Source: Schleiferiaceae bacterium
Lineage (GTDB): Bacteria > Bacteroidota > Bacteroidia > Flavobacteriales > Schleiferiaceae
DNA length: 6,700 nucleotides
NCBI GenBank assembly: GCA_025210575.1
Contig: JAOARK010000461.1
Span: 1 to 6,700, forward strand
Direction of reading: 5' to 3'
The translations under genes were made by a program, and so were the position numbers. Under the pieces are notes generated by a model, which was not told the origin of the DNA, did no database searches, and saw only the letters and a list, made by a program, of their open reading frames with translations. This document shows positions 1 through 6,192 of the stretch, piece by piece. Positions within the stretch are counted from its first letter, which is position 1. The number at the start of each line of letters is the position of its first letter.

Positions 1-962
1 ACTCTACGGAGCCCTTCTGGTCGCTTTCCAGTCATAAGGTTTAACGCTTTTAAAACATAAACATAGAAGCACGTCAGTGCTGCGGCTGGATTGCCTGGTA
101 AAGCGAATACAATAGTTTTATTTCGTATTCCAAAAAACAAAGGCTTACCTGGCTTCTGCTTCACCTTATAGAATAACTCTTGCGTTCCAAGTTCTTTTAA
201 AGCTTTTCCAACAAAGTCATAATCACCAACAGAAATACCTCCAGAACATAAAACCAAATCATTGTCAGCCAATATTAACTTTAACTGTTCAAGAGTTGAG
301 GTATAATCATCTTTTACTCTTTGCACTTCTACATTTGTAATGCCATAATCATTTAAAGCACTCACCAACATAGGCGCATTGCTTTCGTAGATCTGTCCAT
401 ATTGTAAAGGTGTTCCTGGCTCTACGAGTTCATTTCCAGTAACCAAAATAGTCACCTTTGGTTTCTCATAAACTTCAATTTCAGTAATTCCAAGTGTTGC
501 CATATAGCCAATCGATGCTGCATTGAGCACTTGCCCTTTCTGCAAAGCAATTGCGCCTTCAGCAATTTGCTCTCCCAATGGACGAACATTTGCTTTGGCT
601 CTAGGTAAAGGATTAACCACCAAAACGCCATCCACGACTTCTGTGTCTTCCTGACGAACCACAGCATCAGCTGTAGCTGGAACTGGAGCCCCAGTAAAAA
701 TGCGCACCGCCTCTCCTTCTTTTAACAAGGGCTGAGCATTATCGCCTGCTTTAATTTCACCTTTGAGGGAAAAGCAAGCAGCACCGTTAAAACGGACCGC
801 ATAACCATCCATAGCACTTTGCGCGAAGGGTGGCATATAAATTGGCGAAAGCACATCATTTGCCAAAACGCATCCTAATGATGAATGAACCGCCATTATT
901 TTAGGCTTAGACAAGACAATTGCGTTATCAATTATTTGGAGAGCTTCCTCTACAGAAATCAT
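1..962 (-). CDS. moeA: Molybdopterin molybdenumtransferase MoeA (3' end outside window)
   Basis: MoeA inserts molybdate into adenylylated molybdopterin in the cytoplasm, the last common step of molybdenum cofactor synthesis. Reading the minus strand from the ATG at 962-960 gives 320 uninterrupted codons up to the window edge. Family motifs occur in the expected order: PPFAQSAMDGYAV (residues 44-56), RIFTGAPVPATADAVV (88-103), TGNEL (175-179), SGGISVGDYD (240-249), PGKPLFFG (271-278) and LPGNPAAAL (288-296). MoeA proteins are usually about 390-410 residues, so roughly 70-90 C-terminal residues (most of domain IV) lie outside; nothing suggests a broken gene. It is divergent from the nap genes, whose catalytic subunit needs the bis-MGD cofactor, so the placement makes functional sense. 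No Shine-Dalgarno sequence precedes the start, as is common in Bacteroidota. Family assignment is firm; the link to nap is inferred from adjacency. Confidence 0.95.
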   Translation of the reverse strand, partial: MISVEEALQIIDNAIVLSKPKIMAVHSSLGCVLANDVLSPIYMPPFAQSAMDGYAVRFNGAACFSLKGEIKAGDNAQPLLKEGEAVRIFTGAPVPATADAVVRQEDTEVVDGVLVVNPLPRAKANVRPLGEQIAEGAIALQKGQVLNAASIGYMATLGITEIEVYEKPKVTILVTGNELVEPGTPLQYGQIYESNAPMLVSALNDYGITNVEVQRVKDDYTSTLEQLKLILADNDLVLCSGGISVGDYDFVGKALKELGTQELFYKVKQKPGKPLFFGIRNKTIVFALPGNPAAALTCFYVYVLKALNLMTGKRPEGLRR

Positions 963-969
963 AAAAAAG

Positions 970-993
970 CGTTATACCCACAAAGATATAACG
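970..993. repeat. Inverted repeat overlapping the moeA promoter
   Basis: CGTTATA (970-976) and TATAACG (987-993) are perfect 7-base inverted arms separated by 10 bases. The pair overlaps the moeA -7 box and sits 8 bases upstream of its start codon. It could be an operator site or could be chance in AT-rich DNA. It probably does not act as an RNA hairpin, because the predicted transcript starts inside it. Confidence 0.35.
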
Positions 994-1010
994 ATGACTT
1001 ACCTATGCAA
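981..1010 (-). promoter_or_regulatory. Predicted Bacteroidota-type promoter of moeA
   Basis: On the minus strand the sequence TATCTTTG (plus positions 981-988) matches the Bacteroidota -7 consensus TAnnTTTG exactly. A TTG (plus 1008-1010) lies 19 bases upstream of it, the spacing expected for the -33 element. The predicted start of transcription would fall near 976, leaving a leader of only about 14 bases before the moeA ATG. The consensus is established knowledge; its use here is inferred from match and position. Confidence 0.6.
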
Positions 1011-1061
1011 GAAAATTTTGCATGACTTAAATCAGGAACCCGCGCTAATACTAAAATATAA

Positions 1062-1078
1062 TTAAGAACAATTCTAAA
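1062..1078. promoter_or_regulatory. Imperfect palindrome, possible second operator upstream of nap
   Basis: TTAAGAACAATTCTAAA reads as TT-A-AGAA-CAA-TTCT-A-AA, with six of the eight symmetric pairs complementary. Its centre lies about 30 bases upstream of the centre of the FNR-type box, roughly three helical turns, so two bound dimers would face the same side of the DNA. It resembles no consensus that I can name with confidence, and AT-rich DNA yields such palindromes by chance. Confidence 0.25.
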
Positions 1079-1093
1079 TAGCGGGATCTCAAC

Positions 1094-1107
1094 TTGATAT
1101 AGATCAA
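1094..1107. promoter_or_regulatory. Perfect FNR/CRP-family operator (TTGAT-N4-ATCAA)
   Basis: TTGATATAGATCAA matches the FNR consensus TTGAT-N4-ATCAA at all ten defined bases. It is centred at 1100.5, 82 bases upstream of the napD ATG, in the divergent spacer. FNR-type regulators activate respiratory nitrate reduction genes under low oxygen in many bacteria, usually from a site about 41.5 bases before the transcription start. Here that would place the start near 1142, next to candidate promoter boxes at 1127-1143. The site is about 112 bases from the predicted moeA start, so it most likely serves nap. The match is seen directly; which regulator binds is not known from this window. Confidence 0.75.
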
Positions 1108-1135
1108 TCTGTTAACTTCTAAATGTCATAATTTC

Positions 1136-1143
1136 TATCTTTA
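1136..1143 (+). promoter_or_regulatory. Candidate -7 element of the nap promoter
   Basis: TATCTTTA matches the Bacteroidota TAnnTTTG box at five of six defined bases, and no TTG lies at the usual -33 distance (about 1114-1117). A weak core promoter lacking -33 fits one that depends on the upstream FNR-type site. An alternative is CATAAT at 1127-1132, which would put the operator nearer to -40. The choice between the two cannot be made from sequence. Confidence 0.35.
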
Positions 1144-1182
1144 AAGGGATTTAAGTTTACTGCGTAACCCAAGTAGAAGTCT

Positions 1183-1422
1183 ATGCCCATTAAAAGCTTC
1201 ATTGCCCATCCAAAATGGGGCAAAAAAGAGCAACTTATTGAAGATCTAGAGCAGTTAGATGCTTGCGAAATAATTCCATCTACAAACGAAGAAATTGTAG
1301 TTCTGGTTACTGACACACCAGACAAAGCTGCTGATATAGCATTAGAAGAGAAACTACATAACCTTGAAAGCTTGCAAATGCTTTCAATGGTTTCAGGATT
1401 TGATAATAAAGAACTTAATTAA
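1183..1422 (+). CDS. napD: NapD, Tat-signal-binding maturation chaperone of periplasmic nitrate reductase
   Basis: NapD is a small cytoplasmic protein that binds the twin-arginine signal of NapA, preventing export before the Mo cofactor and Fe-S cluster are loaded. The product is 79 residues, close to the usual 80-95, and has the NapD pattern: an N-terminal beta strand (IKSFIAHP), an amphipathic helix (residues 14-25), a central strand (EEIVVLVTD, 36-44), a second helix and a C-terminal strand ending LQMLSMVSGFD. Short ferredoxin-like folds of this kind diverge strongly, so its position 11 bases upstream of napA is important support. The ATG at 1183 is the only reasonable start, since an in-frame TAG lies at 1174-1176. 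No Shine-Dalgarno sequence is visible. It is the first gene after the FNR-type site and probably opens the operon. Confidence 0.88.
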   Translation: MPIKSFIAHPKWGKKEQLIEDLEQLDACEIIPSTNEEIVVLVTDTPDKAADIALEEKLHNLESLQMLSMVSGFDNKELN

Positions 1423-1433
1423 TACGTACCGAC

Positions 1434-3758
1434 ATGTTCGATAAAACGACTAGCAGAAGAAATTTTTTAAAGAAGATGGCCGCAGCTTCGGCAATGGCAA
1501 GTGCTGCCACCATTTTTCCAGGAATTCTATTTGCCAATGATGGAGAACCTGGATTAGACGATAATGGAAATCTTACCTGGAAAAAAGCACCCTGCCGATT
1601 TTGTGGTGTTGGTTGTGGCGTTCTTATCGGTATTGAAGAGGGCAAAGCAGTTGCCGTTAAAGGGGATCCAAATTCAGCAGTTAATAAAGGATTGTGCTGC
1701 GTAAAAGGATACCATTCAGTAATGGCACTTTACGGCAAAGATCGATTGACCAAACCATTGGTTAAGAAAAATGGCAAAATGGTTGAAACTACCATGGATG
1801 AAGCATTAGATCTTATTGCCTCGAAGATGAAAAGTACTATTGCAGAAAGTGGCAAAGATGCGGTTTCTATCTATGGTTCAGGCCAATGGACAATTCCAGA
1901 TGGATACGCAGCTAGTAAGTTATTTAAAGGTTGTATTGGTACAAATAATGTGGAAGCCAATGCACGTTTGTGTATGGCTAGTGCAGTTACGGGTTTCCTT
2001 ACCAGTTTCGGACTGGATGAACCCATGGGATGCTATGAAGACATAGACCATGCAGATGTGTTTGTTCTTTGGGGAAATAATATGGCGGAAATGCACCCTG
2101 TTCTTTTCTCTAGATTGTTGGATCAGCGAATGAATCGAGGTTCACAAATTATTGATTTTGCTACGCGTACTACACGCACTAGTATGGCAGCTGATAAATC
2201 TATTCTATTTAAACCACAAACTGATTTGGCTGTAGCCAACGCAATTTGTTATGAAATCATAAAGAATAACTGGGTAGATAAAACCTTTGTTGAAAATCAT
2301 GTGAATTTCAATAGTGGTAAAACCAACATCGGTTACGGACTTGAAGATAAATTCAAGTTTAAGGATGAAGCCAAGAAAATTGACTTTGCCGCCTACAAGA
2401 AGTTCTTAGAAGATTACACACCTGAGAAAGTAGAAAAGATTTCTGGTGTATCTGCTCGAGACATTAAATACATGGCTGCTCAGTATGGCGATCCAAGTAA
2501 AAAGGTTATGTCGTTATGGTGTATGGGAATGAACCAACACTCTAGAGGTACTTGGATTAACAACCTAGTTTATAACATACATTTATTAGTAGGTAAAATT
2601 TCCACTCCTGGAAATAGCCCCTTCTCATTAACAGGACAGCCTAGTGCTTGTGGTACCGTAAGAGAGGTTGGAACATTAACTCACAAGCTTCCATATGGAG
2701 TTGTGATGAAGGAAGGAGCGCGTAAAAAAGCAGCTGAGATCTGGAATGTTCCAGTGGAGAATATCGATCCTAAACCTACCTATCACACGGTAGAAATGTT
2801 TAGAGCTCTGGATCGAGGAGATATTAAATTCATGTGGATACAAGTAACCAACCCAATGGTTACCATGCCCAAATTGAAACGATATAGAGATGGTGCACTA
2901 AAAGAAGATCGCTTTATTGTTGTTTCTGATGTCTACCCTACTCCAACAACAGATATTGCAGACGTTATTCTTCCTTCTGCTATGTGGATAGAAAGAGAAG
3001 GAATGTATGGAAACTCTGAAAGACGAACTCAATATTTTGAACAAATGGTTGAACCTCCTGGAGAGGCAATGAGCGACACTTGGCAACTCGTTGAGGTAGC
3101 TAAGCGTATGGGATTTGAAAAACAATTCTATTACGAAGAAGAAACACACATTGAGGAAATTTATAATGAGTACCGTCAGTTCCATGACAACGACAAACAC
3201 CGAATGGCTCCTTTGGATGTGCTCAAGGCACAATCTGGTGCTATTTGGCCCTATGTAAACGGAAAGTCTACACAATGGCGCTTCCATTCAGATTATGACC
3301 CTGCTTGTCAACAAGAAGGTTATCACTTTTATGGAAAAGAAGATGGACGGGCAATTATTTGGCAACGTCCATATGAACCAGCTGCAGAAGAACCTGATGG
3401 CGAGTACAACTTCTGGTTAAACACAGGGCGTGTTGTAGAACATTGGCATACGGGATCTATGACTAGAAGAATACCTGTTTTGCATAGAGCAATGCCTGCC
3501 GCTTACGTAGAGCTTAATCCAGATGATGCTAAAGCTATGGAAGTGAGCAATGGTCAGGATGTGAAGATTGAATCTCGAAGAGGATCAATTGTTTTACGAG
3601 CATCGGTTAATGAACGAGGCATACCTCCAAAAGGTCAAGTGTTTGTTCCATTCTTTGATGAGTTCAAACTGATAAATGAGGTTACGCTAGACAGTTTCTG
3701 TCCCATTTCTGCAGAACCTGATTATAAAAAATGTGCTGTAAAAGTTTCTAAAGCCTAA
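1434..3758 (+). CDS. napA: NapA, periplasmic nitrate reductase catalytic subunit
   Basis: NapA reduces nitrate to nitrite in the periplasm using Mo-bisMGD and one [4Fe-4S] cluster. The 774-residue product starts with a Tat signal (SRRNFLKK at residues 7-14, then an Ala-rich segment to about residue 34). The cluster motif is C54-x2-C57-x3-C61-x27-C89, followed by the conserved Lys91. The Mo ligand is Cys180 in ARLCMASAV. Further NapA signatures are QPSACGTVREVGT (402-414), GRVVEHWHTGSMTRR (665-679) and the C-terminal CPIS...KKCAVKV. The absence of long inserts makes it nearer in size to compact NapA proteins (about 755 residues) than to the E. coli enzyme (about 828). Cys88 directly precedes the last cluster ligand, where Asn is usual. 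Neighbouring napD and napB exclude assimilatory NarB/NasC. napB begins 3 bases after its stop, so translation is probably coupled. Confidence 0.97.
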   Translation: MFDKTTSRRNFLKKMAAASAMASAATIFPGILFANDGEPGLDDNGNLTWKKAPCRFCGVGCGVLIGIEEGKAVAVKGDPNSAVNKGLCCVKGYHSVMALYGKDRLTKPLVKKNGKMVETTMDEALDLIASKMKSTIAESGKDAVSIYGSGQWTIPDGYAASKLFKGCIGTNNVEANARLCMASAVTGFLTSFGLDEPMGCYEDIDHADVFVLWGNNMAEMHPVLFSRLLDQRMNRGSQIIDFATRTTRTSMAADKSILFKPQTDLAVANAICYEIIKNNWVDKTFVENHVNFNSGKTNIGYGLEDKFKFKDEAKKIDFAAYKKFLEDYTPEKVEKISGVSARDIKYMAAQYGDPSKKVMSLWCMGMNQHSRGTWINNLVYNIHLLVGKISTPGNSPFSLTGQPSACGTVREVGTLTHKLPYGVVMKEGARKKAAEIWNVPVENIDPKPTYHTVEMFRALDRGDIKFMWIQVTNPMVTMPKLKRYRDGALKEDRFIVVSDVYPTPTTDIADVILPSAMWIEREGMYGNSERRTQYFEQMVEPPGEAMSDTWQLVEVAKRMGFEKQFYYEEETHIEEIYNEYRQFHDNDKHRMAPLDVLKAQSGAIWPYVNGKSTQWRFHSDYDPACQQEGYHFYGKEDGRAIIWQRPYEPAAEEPDGEYNFWLNTGRVVEHWHTGSMTRRIPVLHRAMPAAYVELNPDDAKAMEVSNGQDVKIESRRGSIVLRASVNERGIPPKGQVFVPFFDEFKLINEVTLDSFCPISAEPDYKKCAVKVSKA

Positions 3759-3761
3759 GCT

Positions 3762-4463
3762 ATGAAGCGACTAACGATAATACTGCTGTTTAGTGCTCTT
3801 ATGCTTGTTGTTATAGTGATTTCTATGCGAAGTATCGGAGCTAGTCAACAAGGAGCTGATCTACATAACGAGCAGGTTCTATTAAAGGGAACAGATATTC
3901 CTTCAGAGGCTGCCACGTTTGCTCGAGAGGATTTTGCTTACACCTATTTGGAAATGCCCATTGATGAAAGTAAAGAACGCTCTTTAGATGATTATTATGA
4001 AAACCGTGCTTTTCATGGTGCTCCACCTACCATACCTCATGAGGTATTGGATGAAAGAAATATGGGCGACAAAAGTTGCCTAAAGTGCCATCAGAATGGT
4101 GGTTACGTAAAAAAATGGGATGCCTATACTCCGGTAGCACCACATCCAGAAAAAATCAACTGTAGACAATGCCATGTGCCACAGCATACAGAGACTGTTT
4201 TTCAGCCAACAAATTGGCATAAAGACAAAGCACCTTCAGTTGGTAATAACAATGCGTTGGAAGGTAGCCCTCCAGTAATTCCTCATCAACTGCAGTTACA
4301 TGAGAATTGTTTAAGCTGCCACGCTGGTCCAGGGGCACCAAAGGAAATTAGAGTGACACATCCCGAGCGGATTAATTGTAGACAATGCCACGTATTCAAT
4401 AATAAGGAAGTAACCGATATCGGTGATTTTTCACGACCAAAAACAACTGACCATGAGAAATAA
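3762..4463 (+). CDS. napB: NapB-type cytochrome c, enlarged tetrahaem form made of two di-haem modules
   Basis: NapB passes electrons to NapA; known family members carry two c-type haems and are about 130-170 residues. This product is 233 residues with four CXXCH motifs: CLKCH (106-110), CRQCH (134-138), CLSCH (183-187) and CRQCH (206-210). A hydrophobic N-terminus (residues 4-24) is a signal peptide or membrane anchor. Residues 86-141 hold the NapB hallmark: GAPPTIPH, a first CXXCH, then NCRQCHVPQ. After a linker containing PTNWHK, residues 169-211 repeat the same plan: SPPVIPH, CXXCH, HPERINCRQCHV. Each half keeps the IPH histidine and the HPE histidine (H93/H128 and H175/H200), which are plausible distal haem ligands. 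It sits 3 bases after napA and overlaps the next gene by 11 bases. The identity as a NapB-family protein is well supported; the role of the second module is inferred. Confidence 0.88.
   Translation: MKRLTIILLFSALMLVVIVISMRSIGASQQGADLHNEQVLLKGTDIPSEAATFAREDFAYTYLEMPIDESKERSLDDYYENRAFHGAPPTIPHEVLDERNMGDKSCLKCHQNGGYVKKWDAYTPVAPHPEKINCRQCHVPQHTETVFQPTNWHKDKAPSVGNNNALEGSPPVIPHQLQLHENCLSCHAGPGAPKEIRVTHPERINCRQCHVFNNKEVTDIGDFSRPKTTDHEK
4020..4391 (+). repeat. Tandem di-haem module duplication inside napB
   Basis: Unit 1 (4020-4175, residues 87-138) and unit 2 (4266-4391, residues 169-210) share the plan PPxIPH - CLxCH - HPExINCRQCH. Over HPE(K/R)INCRQCHV (4143-4178 versus 4359-4394), 11 of 12 residues are identical but only 27 of 36 bases. 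Most differences are silent third-position changes, so the duplication is old and the protein motif is under selection, rather than being a recent copying event. Unit 2 is shorter between its two haem motifs. Confidence 0.85.
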
Positions 4464-5079
4464 ACTAATAGTTGCTGCCTTAATCGTTGGAGTAATCTCA
4501 TGCATGCAGCACGGGGATCATCATGCAAATTCGGTATCGCATCAAATTAAAGAAGGTGAAAAAGAGTATTCTGGTGTCACGGTGTCTTCTGATGAACATA
4601 CCGAAGGCATTAAAACACATGAAGTAGATATAGAAGGGAAAAGTTTTCACGTAAGAGAAAGACTTTCTCAAATCACTTCATTTCCTTGCTCTGATTGCCA
4701 TACTGTCCCTGTGAATCAACTACAAGTAGAAGGACAACAAAAGGCACATTGGGACCTTAAAATGAATCATGCAGGAGAAGAAACAATGAACTGCATGACC
4801 TGCCATACGGAAGATAATATGGACATACTTCATACTGGGACAGGAAAAGAGATCAGCTTCAATGACAGTTATAAATTGTGTGGACAATGTCATAGCCAAC
4901 AATATAAAGACTGGCAAGGCGGTGCTCATGGCAAGCAAGTAAAATCATGGGCTCCACCTAGAGTAAGTAATACATGTACCAATTGCCACAACCCTCATGA
5001 CCCTCATTTTGAAAGTCGCTGGCCTTCACGATATAATACACGCAAAGGCGTAGAACGTAAAGAAACGGACTTGAAATAG
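4453..5079 (+). CDS. Tetrahaem c-type cytochrome, predicted lipoprotein
   Basis: Reading from the ATG at 4453 gives 208 residues starting MRNKLIVAALIVGVISC, a lipoprotein signal with Cys17 as the probable lipidated residue. Four CXXCH motifs follow: CSDCH (79-83), CMTCH (114-118), CGQCH (143-147) and CTNCH (175-179), the last running into NPHDPHF as in multihaem cytochromes of the c7/doubled-CXXCH type. Several other His residues (for example H99, H106, H127, H159) could be distal ligands. An earlier in-frame ATG at 4423 would add 10 polar residues before the signal and is less likely. The gene overlaps the napB stop by 11 bases, pointing to coupled translation. The likely role is to carry electrons in the periplasm between the iron-sulfur/NrfD-type module and NapB, like NapC or the tetrahaem NapM elsewhere, but it has no NapC-type membrane anchor. 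I cannot assign a named family. Confidence 0.82.
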   Translation: MRNKLIVAALIVGVISCMQHGDHHANSVSHQIKEGEKEYSGVTVSSDEHTEGIKTHEVDIEGKSFHVRERLSQITSFPCSDCHTVPVNQLQVEGQQKAHWDLKMNHAGEETMNCMTCHTEDNMDILHTGTGKEISFNDSYKLCGQCHSQQYKDWQGGAHGKQVKSWAPPRVSNTCTNCHNPHDPHFESRWPSRYNTRKGVERKETDLK

Positions 5080-5100
5080 CTTCAACCCAAAATACAGACT

Positions 5101-6096
5101 ATGAAATCAGACAAAGAGACAAACGAGAAGAAAACCGCAGCCAGGCCTCAAATGGATGGATACCATCAGGTATTCAATATTGAGATGGACAGAAGAAGCG
5201 CTCTGAAGCGTTTTGCTGGAGGTTTATTCTCGGCAACCGCTGCAATTACCGCTGCATGTAGTGTTACTACAAGTGACGAAAAAAGAGAAAAAGACAATCT
5301 AGACTGGGAAGAGTATTTCAAAGGAAATTACAAACTCATGTCTAAAGAAGAGCGTCTAGCAACGGTTGACCGTTTAGAGAGGCTATATGCGAAACGGACT
5401 GGTAAGAACATTAATATTTCAGAAAAGGGTGAGGTAGAAAACACCTTATTCGGTTACGCCTTCAACATTTCTAAATGTCAAGGTTATATGGACTGTGTTA
5501 CAGCTTGTGTTACAGAAAATAACCAAGATCGAGATACTGAAATGCAGTATATCCGTATTCATGAAATTGAAAATGGTAAAGGTTTGAAGTTTGATGAAGC
5601 CGATGATAATTACTACCATGAAGTTCCTCAAGAAGGAAGTTTCTACTTGGGTACACAATGTTTTCACTGTGAAGAAGCGCCTTGTATTGATGTATGCCCG
5701 GTTGAAGCTACGTGGCAAGAGGAGGATGGTATTGTGGTTGTAGACTACGATTGGTGTATTGGTTGCAGGTATTGTATGGCCGCTTGCCCTTACGATGGAA
5801 GACGTTTTAACTGGAAACAACCTCATGTACCAGAAGATGAAATCAATACGGACCAGCATTATTTAGGAAACCGTTTGCGCAAAAAAGGCGTAATGGAAAA
5901 ATGTACTTTCTGTGTGCAAAGAAGTAGAGAAGGTCAAAACCCAGCATGTGTGGAAGCTTGTCCTACTGGAGCTAGAACATTTGGCAACCTCTTAGATCCA
6001 GAAAGTGAGATTCGATACATCTTAGAAAATAAAAAAGTGTTTAGACTAAAAGAGGATTTAGGTACAGAGCCTAAGTTCTGGTATTATATGGATTAA
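5101..6096 (+). CDS. Tat-exported four-cluster ferredoxin-like subunit (DsrO/NrfC/HmcB type)
   Basis: The 331-residue product is an electron-transfer subunit that in known complexes pairs with an NrfD-family membrane protein. A 28-residue polar leader precedes a Tat motif (DRRSALKRF, 30-38) and a hydrophobic stretch ending ITAAC (Cys53), which may be a Tat lipoprotein site. Cluster motifs follow: C126-x5-C132-x3-C136; C187-x2-C190-x4-C195-x3-C199-P; C219-x2-C222-x2-C225-x3-C229-P; C268-x2-C271-x11-C283-x3-C287-P. This is 15 of the 16 expected ligands: position 129, where the second Cys of motif I belongs, is Tyr. Motif I and motif IV normally share a cluster, so that site may hold a [3Fe-4S] or altered cluster. 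The start at 5101 keeps the long leader; Met18 and Met29 are alternatives, and Met29 would leave a very short n-region. It lies 21 bases after the cytochrome gene and before an NrfD-type gene. It is not NapG: it is too long, with a different N-terminus and context. Confidence 0.88.
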   Translation: MKSDKETNEKKTAARPQMDGYHQVFNIEMDRRSALKRFAGGLFSATAAITAACSVTTSDEKREKDNLDWEEYFKGNYKLMSKEERLATVDRLERLYAKRTGKNINISEKGEVENTLFGYAFNISKCQGYMDCVTACVTENNQDRDTEMQYIRIHEIENGKGLKFDEADDNYYHEVPQEGSFYLGTQCFHCEEAPCIDVCPVEATWQEEDGIVVVDYDWCIGCRYCMAACPYDGRRFNWKQPHVPEDEINTDQHYLGNRLRKKGVMEKCTFCVQRSREGQNPACVEACPTGARTFGNLLDPESEIRYILENKKVFRLKEDLGTEPKFWYYMD

Positions 6097-6192
6097 TTGA
6101 GATATCACGGGTGATTAGTAACTGTATACTAGTCATTCTACTCGATAACAAAGACTAGTTACTATTAACTAAGAACTAATTACAAAGAAAAA
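6097..6192. repeat. Repeat-rich spacer before the NrfD-type gene
   Basis: This 96-base spacer is the longest gap within the operon. It contains TAGTAACT (6116-6123) facing AGTTACTA (6157-6164), a perfect 8-base inverted pair with a 33-base loop. It also contains two ACTAGT copies (6128-6133 and 6154-6159) and related AACTAA/AACTAAT words at 6167-6180. ATCAC-GG-GTGAT (6104-6115) is a small palindrome. The long loop and lack of a T-tract argue against a terminator, and I see no convincing promoter. It may be a processing or stability element in the mRNA, or degenerate repeats of the sort common between Bacteroidota genes. Confidence 0.45.

Noticed and set aside
2898..3287. Open minus-strand frame of 129 residues within napA
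   Set aside because: It is antisense to strongly conserved NapA coding sequence, has no recognisable domain and no supporting context.
1434..3758. Assimilatory nitrate reductase (NarB/NasC) or formate dehydrogenase as the identity of the large molybdoenzyme
   Set aside because: It has a Tat signal, a neighbouring napD and napB, and the NapA-type QPSACGTVREVGT and GRVVEHWHTGSMTRR segments. The metal ligand region has Cys in ARLCMASAV and not selenocysteine.
4423..4452. Upstream ATG at 4423 as the start of the tetrahaem cytochrome gene
   Set aside because: It would add 10 polar residues before a clean lipoprotein signal and lengthen the overlap with napB from 11 to 41 bases. The ATG at 4453 gives a standard signal.
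3762..4463. Frameshift or fusion of two separate cytochrome genes by sequencing error
   Set aside because: Both halves are in one continuous frame, with a single signal at the N-terminus, matching motif order and silent divergence between units. This fits a real tandem-module protein.
5446..5859. Open minus-strand frame of 137 residues opposite the ferredoxin-like gene
   Set aside because: It is a shadow of a cysteine-rich coding region with clear cluster motifs on the plus strand; its own translation shows no family features.
6104..6164. Rho-independent terminator after the ferredoxin-like gene
   Set aside because: The ATCAC-GG-GTGAT palindrome allows only a two-base loop, and the longer inverted pair has a 33-base AT-rich loop with no following T-tract.
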